Under the pieces are notes generated by a model, which was not told the origin of the DNA, made no database searches, and was given only the letters and a program-made list of their open reading frames with translations. Made by a program: the position numbers and the translations under genes. A DNA stretch of 64,000 nucleotides, from NCBI RefSeq assembly GCF_007859275.1, contig NZ_VOHC01000028.1:248001-312000 (forward strand), in the 5' to 3' direction. Shown piece after piece: positions 8,246 to 16,342 of this stretch (position 1 is its first letter; every line of letters starts with the position of its first letter). The stretch is from Planomicrobium sp. CPCC 101079. GTDB lineage: Bacteria; Bacillota; Bacilli; Bacillales_A; Planococcaceae.

Positions 8246-8376
8246 AGAGAGCCACTGCCTTTCTCTTTTTCCTAACTGCCTTTTAGCTTATTATACCATT
8301 CCTCTATCCTCATTCCGCGGCAGAAAAGCCAAAAGAATATGCCGAGTCTTTTCAGAAACGGCAACCTAAGATATGA

Positions 8377-8775
8377 CTACAAGGAGAAAATAACATGGCC
8401 TTTTAAGACATTCTTGCCGTTTTGATTGACAGCCTCAACTGTGAATTTCACCTCTTGCTCTCTCTTTTCCACAACCGTCGCTTTTAAGGTGACGGTGTCG
8501 CCGAGAAAGACCATCCCTTTAAAGCGGATAGCATAGTCTTGAATGAATCCTTCTTCGTAATAAGGTGTGAATAATTTCGCCAAATTGCCCATCGTCCACA
8601 TGCCATGAGCAATAATTCCTGGCAAACCGGCTTTTTCGGCCTCTTCATCTACGGTATGAATCGGATTGAAATCACTTGATGCCTCTGAGTAATTGATCAG
8701 ATCCAGACGGTTTACTGGATTCAATTGGATGGAGGGCAGCGATTCTCCTGCTTGCAACTCAGCCAGGAACTTCAT
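8377..8775 (-). CDS. MaoC-family (hotdog) hydratase, catalytic half
   Basis: Hotdog-fold enoyl-CoA hydratase-type protein of 132 residues. The hydratase motif is visible near residues 30-60: NYSEASSDFNPIH supplies the Asp/His pair, and GIIAHGMWTMGNLA follows, typical of R-specific hydratases. It starts inside the end of the upstream MaoC-like gene (4-base overlap), so the two are co-translated and probably form a heterodimer, as split MaoC pairs such as mycobacterial HadAB/HadBC or ChsH1/ChsH2 do. Role: hydration of an enoyl-CoA or the reverse dehydration. The chain length or ring nature of the substrate cannot be read from sequence. Confidence 0.88.
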   Translation of the reverse strand: MKFLAELQAGESLPSIQLNPVNRLDLINYSEASSDFNPIHTVDEEAEKAGLPGIIAHGMWTMGNLAKLFTPYYEEGFIQDYAIRFKGMVFLGDTVTLKATVVEKREQEVKFTVEAVNQNGKNVLKGHVIFSL

Positions 8776-9221
8776 GGCAGCATCTCCTTTTGCGCAGCTT
8801 CAGAGATAATTACAGTGCGTTCTTCCGTAAACAAAAGCGCTCCGGATTCATCTTCTCCGAATTTCGTCAACACCAAAAACCCCATATCTCCAAAATTGCC
8901 GCTTTTCTCGAAGTAGTCTTTTACTTCCATCCAGCAATACACATCTTCACCGACATATAAAGGCCGATTGTAATGATAAATCTGTTCTCCATGGATCAAG
9001 CCTTTAGCAGGCAAGTGCAAATCCGGAATTATTCCGGCATCAAATGTGACAGGAAAAGTAGGCGGCGCAATTGCAGTTTTGTAGCGCGAATTTGCTCCTG
9101 TGAACTCATCTGAGTATATCGGAGCAGGATCGCTGATCGCTTCTGCAAATTTACGGACGGCCTCTTTCTCAATGGTATTTTTCACTTTGTTCGAGGACTT
9201 GCCGATACTTGATTTCAACAT
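8772..9221 (-). CDS. MaoC-like dehydratase, FAS1-type N-terminal domain protein
   Basis: Hotdog-fold protein of 149 residues of the FAS1-type dehydratase domain family. It has a KEAVRKFAEAISDPAPIY opening near residues 18-36, PPTFPVTF near 51-58 and GLIHGEQIYHYNRPLYVGEDV near 72-92. It lacks the Asp/His active-site signature seen in the partner gene at 8377, so it is probably the substrate-binding half of a heterodimeric hydratase. The gene begins 15 bases after fabG ends and overlaps the next maoC gene by 4 bases, giving a fabG-maoC-maoC operon. A reductase plus hydratase pair fits two consecutive steps on a 3-hydroxyacyl-CoA. Confidence 0.85.
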   Translation of the reverse strand: MLKSSIGKSSNKVKNTIEKEAVRKFAEAISDPAPIYSDEFTGANSRYKTAIAPPTFPVTFDAGIIPDLHLPAKGLIHGEQIYHYNRPLYVGEDVYCWMEVKDYFEKSGNFGDMGFLVLTKFGEDESGALLFTEERTVIISEAAQKEMLP

Positions 9222-9236
9222 TTTTTAACCCCCTTG

Positions 9237-10001
9237 CTAGTTTCTCGGTCCACCTGCCACATACAATACTTGCCCACTGACAAAAGATGAGCGCTCATCT
9301 GCAAAGAACGCCACTGCATTTGCAATATCCTCCGGCTTTCCGCTGCGCCCCACCGGAATTTGCGATACACTTGCTTTGATCAGTTCCTCAAACGGAATGC
9401 CAATTCGTTCCGCAGTCGCCTTAGTCATGTCCGTCTCGATAAACCCTGGCGCCACTGCATTTGCCGTTACGCCAAATTTCCCAAGTTCGATCGCCAACGT
9501 TTTCGTTAATCCTTGCAAGCCGGCTTTTGCAGTCGAATAATTGGATTGCCCTCGATTTCCTAGTGCGGAAGTCGATGAAATATTGATGATGCGGCCGTAT
9601 TTGCTTTGTGTCATGTATTGCTGCGCGGCACGAGAAGCGTAAAACGCCCCTTTCAAGTGAACATCCATTACCGTCAGCCAATCCTCATCCGTCATTTTGT
9701 ACAGCATATTGTCCCGGATGACACCTGCATTATTTACCAGAATATCAATGGAGCCAAAAAGGTCGAACACTTCCTTCATCGCTCCTTCGATTTGTTCCCG
9801 GTCGGTTACGCTGGCATTTTTTGTGTAAACGGAATAGCCCTTTTCCTTTAATTCGCTCTCCGTTGACGCCAGCGCTTCTTCGTTCACATCAATGATTGCG
9901 ACATTGGCTCCTTCGCTCGCAAAACGTTCCACAATTTCTTTGCCAATGCCACGGCTTCCGCCTGTCACGAACGCCGTTCTTCCTGCAAATTTTTTTCCCA
10001 T
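9237..10001 (-). CDS. Short-chain dehydrogenase/reductase, FabG-like
   Basis: Classical SDR of 254 residues, NAD(P)-dependent. The Rossmann motif TGGSRGIG is at about residues 14-21, NNAG near 90, and the catalytic Ser/Tyr/Lys set sits in ISSTSALG and YSTAKAG (about 142-160). It is most like 3-oxoacyl-(ACP or CoA) reductases. As first gene of fabG-maoC-maoC, under a promoter region with a TetR-type palindrome and a cre-like site, it is more likely a catabolic 3-hydroxyacyl-CoA dehydrogenase than the housekeeping FabG, which normally sits in the fapR-plsX-fabDG cluster. I therefore leave the symbol empty. Confidence 0.88.
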   Translation of the reverse strand: MGKKFAGRTAFVTGGSRGIGKEIVERFASEGANVAIIDVNEEALASTESELKEKGYSVYTKNASVTDREQIEGAMKEVFDLFGSIDILVNNAGVIRDNMLYKMTDEDWLTVMDVHLKGAFYASRAAQQYMTQSKYGRIINISSTSALGNRGQSNYSTAKAGLQGLTKTLAIELGKFGVTANAVAPGFIETDMTKATAERIGIPFEELIKASVSQIPVGRSGKPEDIANAVAFFADERSSFVSGQVLYVAGGPRN

Positions 10002-10053
10002 TAAAGTTCCTCCCTTTTCATCTGCTGTATATGTTTAAGCGTCTTAGTTTTTA

Positions 10054-10071
10054 ATACTGAACGGCCGGTAT
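10054..10071. promoter_or_regulatory. Candidate TetR-family operator before fabG-maoC-maoC
   Basis: ATACTGAACGGCCGGTAT is an imperfect 18-bp palindrome with ATAC/GTAT ends and a CG centre. It is close to the TACCGACCGNTNGGTA type of site bound by PfmR/PaaR-like TetR proteins. It lies 53-70 bases upstream of the fabG start; the tetR gene at 7676 is the obvious candidate ligand. Confidence 0.5.
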
Positions 10072-10112
10072 GTAAATGCCAAAAAACAATCTCTTTAATA
10101 CCCGGAAAATGT

Positions 10113-10126
10113 TGAAAGCGCTTTCT
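10113..10126. promoter_or_regulatory. Candidate cre (CcpA) site upstream of fabG
   Basis: TGAAAGCGCTTTCT matches the cre consensus TGWNANCGNTNWCA at all positions but the last. It lies about 112 bases upstream of fabG, in a position compatible with catabolite repression of this operon. Confidence 0.55.
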
Positions 10127-10188
10127 ATTCGTCTTGAAATTCAGTATAACCTACTTTCCGAACGGCATTCAACAATAGTTTCAACTCT

Positions 10189-10222
10189 ATAAAAAGAAGG
10201 CCGCTATTATAAGCCACCTTCT
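10189..10222 (-). terminator. Terminator ending the long TRAP/glycolate operon
   Basis: Minus-strand AGAAGGTGGCT / AGCGGCCTTCT stem with a two-base internal mismatch, followed by TTTTTAT, just after the stop of the OB-fold gene. Confidence 0.7.
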
Positions 10223-10227
10223 CTGTT

Positions 10228-10548
10228 TCACACAACTGCTGAAGTGTTCGATACTTTTTCGTAGACATAGGCACCTTTTTCGACGCGGCTCAGTTTGACT
10301 GCGTCCCCGATTTCCACATCTTCTTGAATACGCGCCGTCACTTTAGCATTCGCTTCATCTAAATCGACCAACACAACATTATACGGGGCTATGTCCGCAA
10401 ATTCCGCTGGGGCTATATGGATTTTCGTGTAGCTGTAAACCGTTCCTTTATCGGACACTTCTTTTTCCTCGTGCTTGCTTTCTCTGCATGTTGGACAAGC
10501 GTGTTTTTTTGTAATGGAATCTGTGCCACAGCATGAATAAATCTTCAT
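10228..10548 (-). CDS. Zinc-ribbon/OB-fold protein (DUF35 type), partner of the thiolase
   Basis: A 106-residue protein with an N-terminal zinc-ribbon-like segment (C6, C7, C18, C21) and a C-terminal OB-fold (GTVYSYTKIH... to VKLSRV). The first cysteine pair is adjacent (CC) rather than the usual CxxC. DUF35 proteins bind thiolase-like enzymes and are needed for acyl-CoA chemistry, for example the HMG-CoA synthase/thiolase complex of archaea and the Ltp2-ChsH2 aldolase of steroid degradation. Here it is encoded 5 bases after a thiolase on the same strand, so a complex is very likely. It is the last gene of the long operon before the terminator. Confidence 0.85.
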   Translation of the reverse strand: MKIYSCCGTDSITKKHACPTCRESKHEEKEVSDKGTVYSYTKIHIAPAEFADIAPYNVVLVDLDEANAKVTARIQEDVEIGDAVKLSRVEKGAYVYEKVSNTSAVV

Positions 10549-10553
10549 ATCCC

Positions 10554-11687
10554 TTACACCCTTTCTAAAATATGGACAGTCGAATAAGATCCTGTTCCAC
10601 CTAGATTTTGCGCAAGCGCCAAACGCGGAGTGTTCGCCACTTGGTTGGCCGCATTGCCTCGCAGTTGGCGCACTAATTGATAGAGCTGCGCAATACCGGT
10701 GGCTCCGATTGGATGACCACGCGATAACAAGCCGCCGCTTGTATTGACCGGCTTATCGCCTGTCACTTTTGTGCGGCCTTCCTCAACTGCCTTCCAGCCT
10801 TCCAAACGGTTAAAGAAACCGAGTTCCTCTGTTGCGATGATTTCAGTCATGGAGAAACAGTCGTGGATTTCGACGACGTCGATGTCTTCAGGACCTACGC
10901 CTGCCTTTTCGTAAGCCAAGCGTCCAGATTCGCCGATCGCCGGTATCGACAACAAGTCCACCGCATCCTGCATTTGCGTCGGTCCCGAAACTTGGGCCGA
11001 AGAACGGACATGAATCGGCGATTTTTTGCGGGAAATGACGATGGCAGCGGCGCCGTCGGTCATCGGCGAACAGTCGAACAAGCCAAGCGGATCGGTAATC
11101 ATGCGAGCTGCCATAATTTCTTCCAAACTTGTCGGTTTTGGAAACTGCGCTAACGGATTCCGGACGCCGTTCTCCCGGTTTTTCAAGGCTACGCGAGCCA
11201 AATGTTCTTTCGAAGCTCCTGTTTCATAAAAGTAGCGGTTCGCCAGCACCCCAAAAAAACCTGGGAATGTCAGCCCTGCGTGCTTTTCTGTAGAAGTTGT
11301 ATCCATTGCGGAATTGATTGCTTGGGTTACGTCCGGTGTAGAAGCGTGTTTCATCTTTTCTACTCCGGCGATTAATACGGTATCATATTCCCCGCTTAAC
11401 ACCCCTATTACGCCTTGGCGGAAAGCGATTCCGCCTGAAGCACAAGCTCCTTCCACTTTTGTAGAGGGGATATAGCCAAGGCCCAGATCATTTGCAATAA
11501 GCGCTCCTAAAATTTCCTGGTTTGAAATGCTGCCTCCCATAAAATTGCCGACAAATACCGCATCGATTTTCGGGCGCCCCGCATCATTTAACGCTTCTGT
11601 ACTGGCTTCCAGCAATAGCTCTTTCAAAGAAGAATCCAACTTCCCAAACTTCGTCATTCCAATACCATGGACGTATACGTTCGTCAT
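10554..11687 (-). CDS. Thiolase family protein, SCP-x type
   Basis: Acetyl-CoA acyltransferase-like enzyme of 377 residues. The nucleophile region is VEGACASGG (Cys near residue 80), HDCFSMTEI carries the SCP-x type second cysteine (near 267), and GGLLSRGHPIGATG holds the catalytic histidine (near 325). The C-terminal CxGGG of classical thiolases is replaced by NLGGTGS, as usual in the SCP-x/Ltp group. With the Cys and His kept, a true thiolase reaction is plausible, unlike Ltp2 aldolases that lost them. The DUF35 gene follows directly, and the acyl-CoA synthetase gene overlaps its start by 4 bases. Confidence 0.88.
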   Translation of the reverse strand: MTNVYVHGIGMTKFGKLDSSLKELLLEASTEALNDAGRPKIDAVFVGNFMGGSISNQEILGALIANDLGLGYIPSTKVEGACASGGIAFRQGVIGVLSGEYDTVLIAGVEKMKHASTPDVTQAINSAMDTTSTEKHAGLTFPGFFGVLANRYFYETGASKEHLARVALKNRENGVRNPLAQFPKPTSLEEIMAARMITDPLGLFDCSPMTDGAAAIVISRKKSPIHVRSSAQVSGPTQMQDAVDLLSIPAIGESGRLAYEKAGVGPEDIDVVEIHDCFSMTEIIATEELGFFNRLEGWKAVEEGRTKVTGDKPVNTSGGLLSRGHPIGATGIAQLYQLVRQLRGNAANQVANTPRLALAQNLGGTGSYSTVHILERV

Positions 11688-13165
11688 TTGCTCACCTCCA
11701 CATGCTGCTGTTTCATTTCCCGCTTTAAGATTTTGCCGTATGAGCTCTTCGGCAGCTCTTCGACCAGGAAAATTTCTTTCGGTTTTTTAAAGCTGGCCAA
11801 GTTTTCTTTGCACAATTCGATAAGCTGCTCCACCGTCACTTCTTCTTTCCCATTCGGCACAACAAAGGCGATGACGTTTTCTCCCCATTTGTCGTCAGGT
11901 ACACCGATGACGCACGTTTCCTTGACGCCTTTGTGCAGATTCAGCACTTCTTCCACTTCGCGCGGATAGATGTTGACGCCGCCGGAAATGATAACATCTT
12001 TTTTGCGGTCCACGATATGCACAAATCCTTGTTCATCGCGCCAGCCTAAATCTCCTGTATGTAGCCAACCATCTTGCAGCGTTTCATTGGTCGCTTTCTC
12101 GTTATTCCAATAACCCTTCATGACGAGCGAACCTTTTGCAATGATTTCCCCAACTTCGCCATGCGCCACTTCTTTATTTTCATCATCCACTATTTTCACA
12201 TCAACAAACATGCCAATCCGCCCGCACGAATCCAGGCGATGAAGAATTTCGTTTCGCGGCATCATCGTGATGCACATCGGCGCTTCCACTTGCCCGTACG
12301 TCTCCACAAAAATAGTGCCGGCTTTTTCAATTGCTTCCTGCAGTTTGCTTGCTGCAATCGGTGATCCCGCCATATTGATCGATTTGACAGTCGCCAATTT
12401 AGCAGCATCAAACCCCGGATGCTGAATCATGAGATTGACCATTGTCGGGACTAAAAACAATATGGATATCTTGTCTTCTGCCAAATGGTCCAAAAACTCT
12501 TCCGGCTCGAATTTGCTGTAGACCACTTGCGTCAATCCGTACAGCCAGGAAACATGGCTCAAGAAGTTGGAGCCATGGGTCAACGGCGCAACGTGGCCGA
12601 CGATGTCTTCATAACCCACTTCGCATACTTGAGCAAGCGACAGGGCTCCGGCAATCATGTTCCGATGGGACAACATGACCCCTTTCGGATTTCCCGTAGT
12701 TCCGGAGGTGTACATGATTGCGAATAAATCATCTTCAGCAACAGTTTCAAAAAATGATTTTCCTTTAAACTGCTCAATTACCATTTCATACGGCTGCCCG
12801 ATATAAAGCACCGGCACATCCATTTCAACAGCATCAATCAATAACTGGTCACCGATCAAAATGCTGAGCCCGGCATCATCAATCATGTACTGGTGTTCTT
12901 TCGGATGAAGGCGATAGTTAAGGGGAACTTTAATCATTCCAGCTAAAGCGACAGCGATATCCAATTCGATATGCTCCAAGCGGTTTGACATTAATACACC
13001 AATGCGGTCACCTTTTTTATATCCCAAACTGTTAAAGTAAGCAGCCAATGCTTTCGCACGTTCGATAAACTCTTGATAAGTGAATGAACGCCTTTCATCT
13101 TTCACTGCCACTTTGCCCGGATATGCATCCGCTGACTTTAAAGCTAATTGTCCTAAAGTTTCCAT
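11684..13165 (-). CDS. Acyl-CoA synthetase (AMP-forming), class I adenylate-forming enzyme
   Basis: ATP-dependent acid:CoA ligase of 493 residues. The P-loop-like MYTSGTTGNPKGV motif is at about 152-165, ETYGQVEAP near 294, the hinge region GWLHTGDLGWRD near 373, and the C-terminal catalytic lysine motif SYGKILKRE near 478. It overlaps the thiolase downstream by 4 bases and the PPC-domain gene upstream by 13 bases, so translation is coupled. It would activate the acid brought in by the TRAP transporter, or a product of it, to the CoA thioester. Substrate class (short, branched or aromatic acid) is not determined. Confidence 0.88.
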   Translation of the reverse strand: METLGQLALKSADAYPGKVAVKDERRSFTYQEFIERAKALAAYFNSLGYKKGDRIGVLMSNRLEHIELDIAVALAGMIKVPLNYRLHPKEHQYMIDDAGLSILIGDQLLIDAVEMDVPVLYIGQPYEMVIEQFKGKSFFETVAEDDLFAIMYTSGTTGNPKGVMLSHRNMIAGALSLAQVCEVGYEDIVGHVAPLTHGSNFLSHVSWLYGLTQVVYSKFEPEEFLDHLAEDKISILFLVPTMVNLMIQHPGFDAAKLATVKSINMAGSPIAASKLQEAIEKAGTIFVETYGQVEAPMCITMMPRNEILHRLDSCGRIGMFVDVKIVDDENKEVAHGEVGEIIAKGSLVMKGYWNNEKATNETLQDGWLHTGDLGWRDEQGFVHIVDRKKDVIISGGVNIYPREVEEVLNLHKGVKETCVIGVPDDKWGENVIAFVVPNGKEEVTVEQLIELCKENLASFKKPKEIFLVEELPKSSYGKILKREMKQQHVEVSK

Positions 13166-13737
13166 TTACTCTTCACTCCTTTTGTAAACTGGAAAACAGG
13201 CAGCCCCCAATGAGGATCTTTTCCGCGCTGCATTTCAACACCGTCCAACGGAAATATAATATATTCAACAGTAACGGCTACAGGATTTTCATTTGCCAAG
13301 AAATGGCCGCCGTTAATCTGCCGATCGCAGTCAATCATCATGCCATGAAAATGAACATCCAGTTTTCCATCTTCACCGCAGCCGACAAACCCTGTTCCAG
13401 AAAGCAGTTCCACAGCTGAATCGGATTTTATTTTTTCTGAGTATCTTACTGCGCCTTCAACATCGCCTCGCTCCATTTGGACAAATGTTGCATACTTCAA
13501 TGATCCAAAACATTGGAAATGAGCCGCCTCTATATTGAAATGGTTGCAGATTTCCTTGATTCCCCCAAACAAATCAACATCCTTCATCAAACGTCCGACA
13601 ATTCGGTGAGATCGCCCATCATATACCGCTTGGATGCGAGCGGGATCTAACATTCCCTCTTCCTGTCCAGCAAATTGGTGAGTGGCTTCATCATACGCCG
13701 TCTGAGTCCGAATGTTATCCAATACTAACCCCTCCAT
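13153..13737 (-). CDS. PPC/DUF296 domain protein
   Basis: A 194-residue protein whose C-terminal two thirds is a plant-and-prokaryote-conserved (PPC, DUF296) domain. The core is a GTGFVG..DGKLDVHFHG stretch near residues 115-135 followed by DCDRQINGGHF; the histidines of the core bind metal in some family members. The N-terminal 35 residues are extra. It overlaps both neighbours, an SDR upstream and an acyl-CoA synthetase downstream, so it belongs to the catabolic operon. Members of this family are known as DNA-binding AT-hook partners in plants and as uncharacterised trimeric proteins in bacteria. An enzymatic role in this operon is possible but unproven. Confidence 0.78.
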   Translation of the reverse strand: MEGLVLDNIRTQTAYDEATHQFAGQEEGMLDPARIQAVYDGRSHRIVGRLMKDVDLFGGIKEICNHFNIEAAHFQCFGSLKYATFVQMERGDVEGAVRYSEKIKSDSAVELLSGTGFVGCGEDGKLDVHFHGMMIDCDRQINGGHFLANENPVAVTVEYIIFPLDGVEMQRGKDPHWGLPVFQFTKGVKSKWKL

Positions 13738-14464
13738 CGACCTTCAGAATCTGGGAAGTTGTATAACTGGCTTCTTTCGTTGCAAAATAAAGAACGGCAT
13801 TGGCTATATCACTCGGCTCTCCCATCCGGTCGATGACCTGATTGCTCGTATCATAAGGGACACCTGCAGTAATGGCCGTCGCTGTCGCTCCAGGGGCTAC
13901 TGAGTTGCACGTGATGCCATACTTGCCGACTTCTTTCGCCACCCATTTGGTTAACGCAATGACGCCGCCTTTTGATGCCGCATATGCCGGGCCTGAGCGG
14001 CCATTTTTCTCATCCCCTCCGGATACCACTCCACCGTTTATGCCTGAAACAGAACTGATGTTGACAATGCGGCCATACCTCGCCTCTTTCATATGCGGAT
14101 AAATGACGGCTTGCGTGAACAGGAATGTCGCCTTCAAATTGGTATCCAGATCCCGCTCCCACATATCAAGCGTCATGTCTTCAAGATCCAAACGGCTGCA
14201 AGTGCCCGCATTATTCACTAGCACATGGACTTCATCATATTTCTCGATTGTCCGGTTTACCACGGCCTTTACGAAATCGGGATCTCGGATATCTCCCAGA
14301 CATTCCAAGTAATCCGCTCCTCCTAACAGTTCAATCGTTTTTTCACACGAATTCAAATCCACCAAGACCACCCTTGCGCCTTCTTTTGCAAACTGAACTG
14401 ATACCTCCTGTCCGATGCCGCTTGCCGCTCCTGTTACGATCGCCACTTCATTTTGCATTCTCAT
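13715..14464 (-). CDS. Short-chain dehydrogenase/reductase
   Basis: Second SDR of the region, 249 residues. TGAASGIG (about residues 11-18) binds the nucleotide, NNAGT is near 88, ISSVSGI near 139 and YAASKGG (about 161) supply the catalytic Ser, Tyr and Lys. An aspartate at the end of the second strand (LVDLN) suggests NAD rather than NADP. It carries a longer loop (GVVSGGDEKNGRSG) before the catalytic tyrosine. It lies 14 bases after the TRAP large permease gene and overlaps the PPC gene by 23 bases. A likely role is oxidation of a hydroxyl group on the imported substrate. Confidence 0.88.
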   Translation of the reverse strand: MRMQNEVAIVTGAASGIGQEVSVQFAKEGARVVLVDLNSCEKTIELLGGADYLECLGDIRDPDFVKAVVNRTIEKYDEVHVLVNNAGTCSRLDLEDMTLDMWERDLDTNLKATFLFTQAVIYPHMKEARYGRIVNISSVSGINGGVVSGGDEKNGRSGPAYAASKGGVIALTKWVAKEVGKYGITCNSVAPGATATAITAGVPYDTSNQVIDRMGEPSDIANAVLYFATKEASYTTSQILKVDGGVSIG

Positions 14465-14478
14465 TTATCTTCAGCTCC

Positions 14479-15804
14479 CTATTTCACATTTAATAGATCA
14501 GGTAGAAAAGTTGATAATGCCGGGATGTAAGTAACCAGCATCAGTACGATGATTGCAGCAATTGCAAAAGGAATAACTCCTCTTGAAATTTCCACAATAT
14601 TTGTTTTCGAGATTCCTGCCGCCACGTACAAATTCAAACCAACAGGTGGCGTAAACAGCCCAATCGCCAAGTTTACCGTCATGATGACTCCAAAGACCGT
14701 CGGATCCACTTCAAGGAAGATAATAAGCGGCAACAAGATTGGCACGAAAATGTAATAAGCTGAAATTGCATCGATAAATGCACCGGCAATCAACAGCAAT
14801 ACATTGATCAACAGCAAAATCAAAATCGGGTTGCTCGTTAACCCCATTATGCTATCTGAAAGATCCCGTGCAATTTGTTCAGTCGTGATAATGTAAGCAA
14901 ATACGGAGGCGGCACTGACGATGATCATTACTACCGCCGTCTGGATTGCTGCTTCTACAAAAATTTTGTAGATCTTCTCAAACGTATCTTTGCGGTTCAC
15001 TACAATTCCGACGAGCAGACCGTAAACAACCGCTACCACAGCAGCTTCTGTCGGAGTAAAGAATCCTCCGTAAATTCCGCCTAGAATGATTACCGGAATC
15101 ATCAACCCAGGAAGGGCTCCAACAAAGGCGGACCACTGCTCTTTCTTAGTCGCTTTACGGATTTCCAAGCCTTCCGGCAGGATAAATTCTCCCTTTTTTT
15201 CTTGTCTGGCGCGGACAATCATTGCCGCGATGATAAAGGCGATACCCATAAGAATCCCTGGAATTACACCTGCCGCAAATAGCCGGTTGATCGTAACCGG
15301 TATTTGATCGCCTGCTACAACTGCAAAAACGATGAACGCGATGCTCGGAGGAATAACGATGCCAATCGCTCCAGAACTTGCCACCAAAGCGCCTGCCGTT
15401 TCTTTTTTGTAGCCGTTCTTGACCATCGACGGAATAAGGATTCCCCCGATTGCAGCCACCGTTGCCGGGCCTGATCCTGAAATCGCCGCAAAGAAAATTG
15501 CTACAATTACCGTTACAAGTACAATTCCGCTTTTCCGGTGCCCAACTAGCGCTTGGGCAAAATCAATAAGGCGCTTGGAAATCCCTACTTGTTCCATAAT
15601 GACGCCTGCCAGAATGAAAAAAGGAATCGCTAGCAATGTAAATTTCGCGACACTCGTATACATGATGTCCGTCACCATTTCCAGCCCGAAAACACCACTT
15701 GAAACCACAAGAACCACAAGCGATGCGACACCTAATGCAATGGCAATCGGCACCCGCAAAAATACCAGCGCAAAGAATGTTCCAAATAAGGATACAGCTG
15801 TCAT
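14479..15804 (-). CDS. dctM: TRAP transporter large permease (DctM)
   Basis: The 441-residue large membrane subunit of a tripartite ATP-independent transporter, which carries carboxylates using a sodium or proton gradient. A dozen hydrophobic segments fill the sequence, and the family signatures SGSGPATVAAIGGILIP (about 110-126) and PTEAAVVAVVYGL (about 251-263) are present. It overlaps the small permease gene by 4 bases in the standard P-Q-M gene order. The genes following it encode CoA-dependent catabolism, so the imported acid is probably degraded by them. Confidence 0.93.
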   Translation of the reverse strand: MTAVSLFGTFFALVFLRVPIAIALGVASLVVLVVSSGVFGLEMVTDIMYTSVAKFTLLAIPFFILAGVIMEQVGISKRLIDFAQALVGHRKSGIVLVTVIVAIFFAAISGSGPATVAAIGGILIPSMVKNGYKKETAGALVASSGAIGIVIPPSIAFIVFAVVAGDQIPVTINRLFAAGVIPGILMGIAFIIAAMIVRARQEKKGEFILPEGLEIRKATKKEQWSAFVGALPGLMIPVIILGGIYGGFFTPTEAAVVAVVYGLLVGIVVNRKDTFEKIYKIFVEAAIQTAVVMIIVSAASVFAYIITTEQIARDLSDSIMGLTSNPILILLLINVLLLIAGAFIDAISAYYIFVPILLPLIIFLEVDPTVFGVIMTVNLAIGLFTPPVGLNLYVAAGISKTNIVEISRGVIPFAIAAIIVLMLVTYIPALSTFLPDLLNVK

Positions 15805-16328
15805 GCCAGCCCATCTCCTTCCAATGCAGAACGTTTCAGTATCTTCTGCTTTTCTTCACGGGCAGTTTGATTGACCAGTTTGATTTCCTCTACACAAACC
15901 TGAATAGTGCGGATGACACACAACAAGGCCCCGAGTGGCAAAGCCATAGATAATATCCATTGCGGCCAGCCTAAAGCAGGTGTTTTTTGCCCCATATCCA
16001 TTTGGAACATTACCATCTGGATTCCGTACCATAGCAGTACACCAAACAGGGTCAGTCCCATCAATGCCGAAAATAGGATTAGAACTTTTTTCAACCCGTT
16101 GTTCATATGGTCGAATATTAAAGTAAAGCCCAGGTGTGCGTATCGACGCACACCTGCAGCCGTGCCGACAAATGTCAGCAGAACAAACAAGTTAATGGTA
16201 ATTTCTTCGGTAAAAGAGAGAGACAGACTCGCTATATTTCGGGAAACAATATTAGCGAATGTGATGACGGTCATGACCAAGAAGGCAACAAATAAAATGA
16301 CTTCTTCGATATACGTTAAAACTTTCAT
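15801..16328 (-). CDS. dctQ: TRAP transporter small permease (DctQ)
   Basis: The 175-residue small membrane subunit of the TRAP transporter, with four hydrophobic segments near residues 8-30, 45-62, 85-105 and 123-145. The conserved FTEEITINLFVLLTFVGTAAG region lies at about 39-58. It is encoded between the binding protein (14 bases upstream) and DctM (4-base overlap). A charged cytosolic tail ends the protein. Sequence conservation in this subunit is low in general, so identification rests on topology, context and the FTEE segment. Confidence 0.9.
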   Translation of the reverse strand: MKVLTYIEEVILFVAFLVMTVITFANIVSRNIASLSLSFTEEITINLFVLLTFVGTAAGVRRYAHLGFTLIFDHMNNGLKKVLILFSALMGLTLFGVLLWYGIQMVMFQMDMGQKTPALGWPQWILSMALPLGALLCVIRTIQVCVEEIKLVNQTAREEKQKILKRSALEGDGLA

Positions 16329-16342
16329 TAGGAACTACCTCC

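Noticed and set aside
10554..11687. Ltp2-type aldolase instead of thiolase
   Set aside because: The catalytic cysteine and histidine regions of thiolases are present (GACASGG, GHPIGATG), whereas Ltp2-type aldolases have lost them, so I kept the thiolase call.
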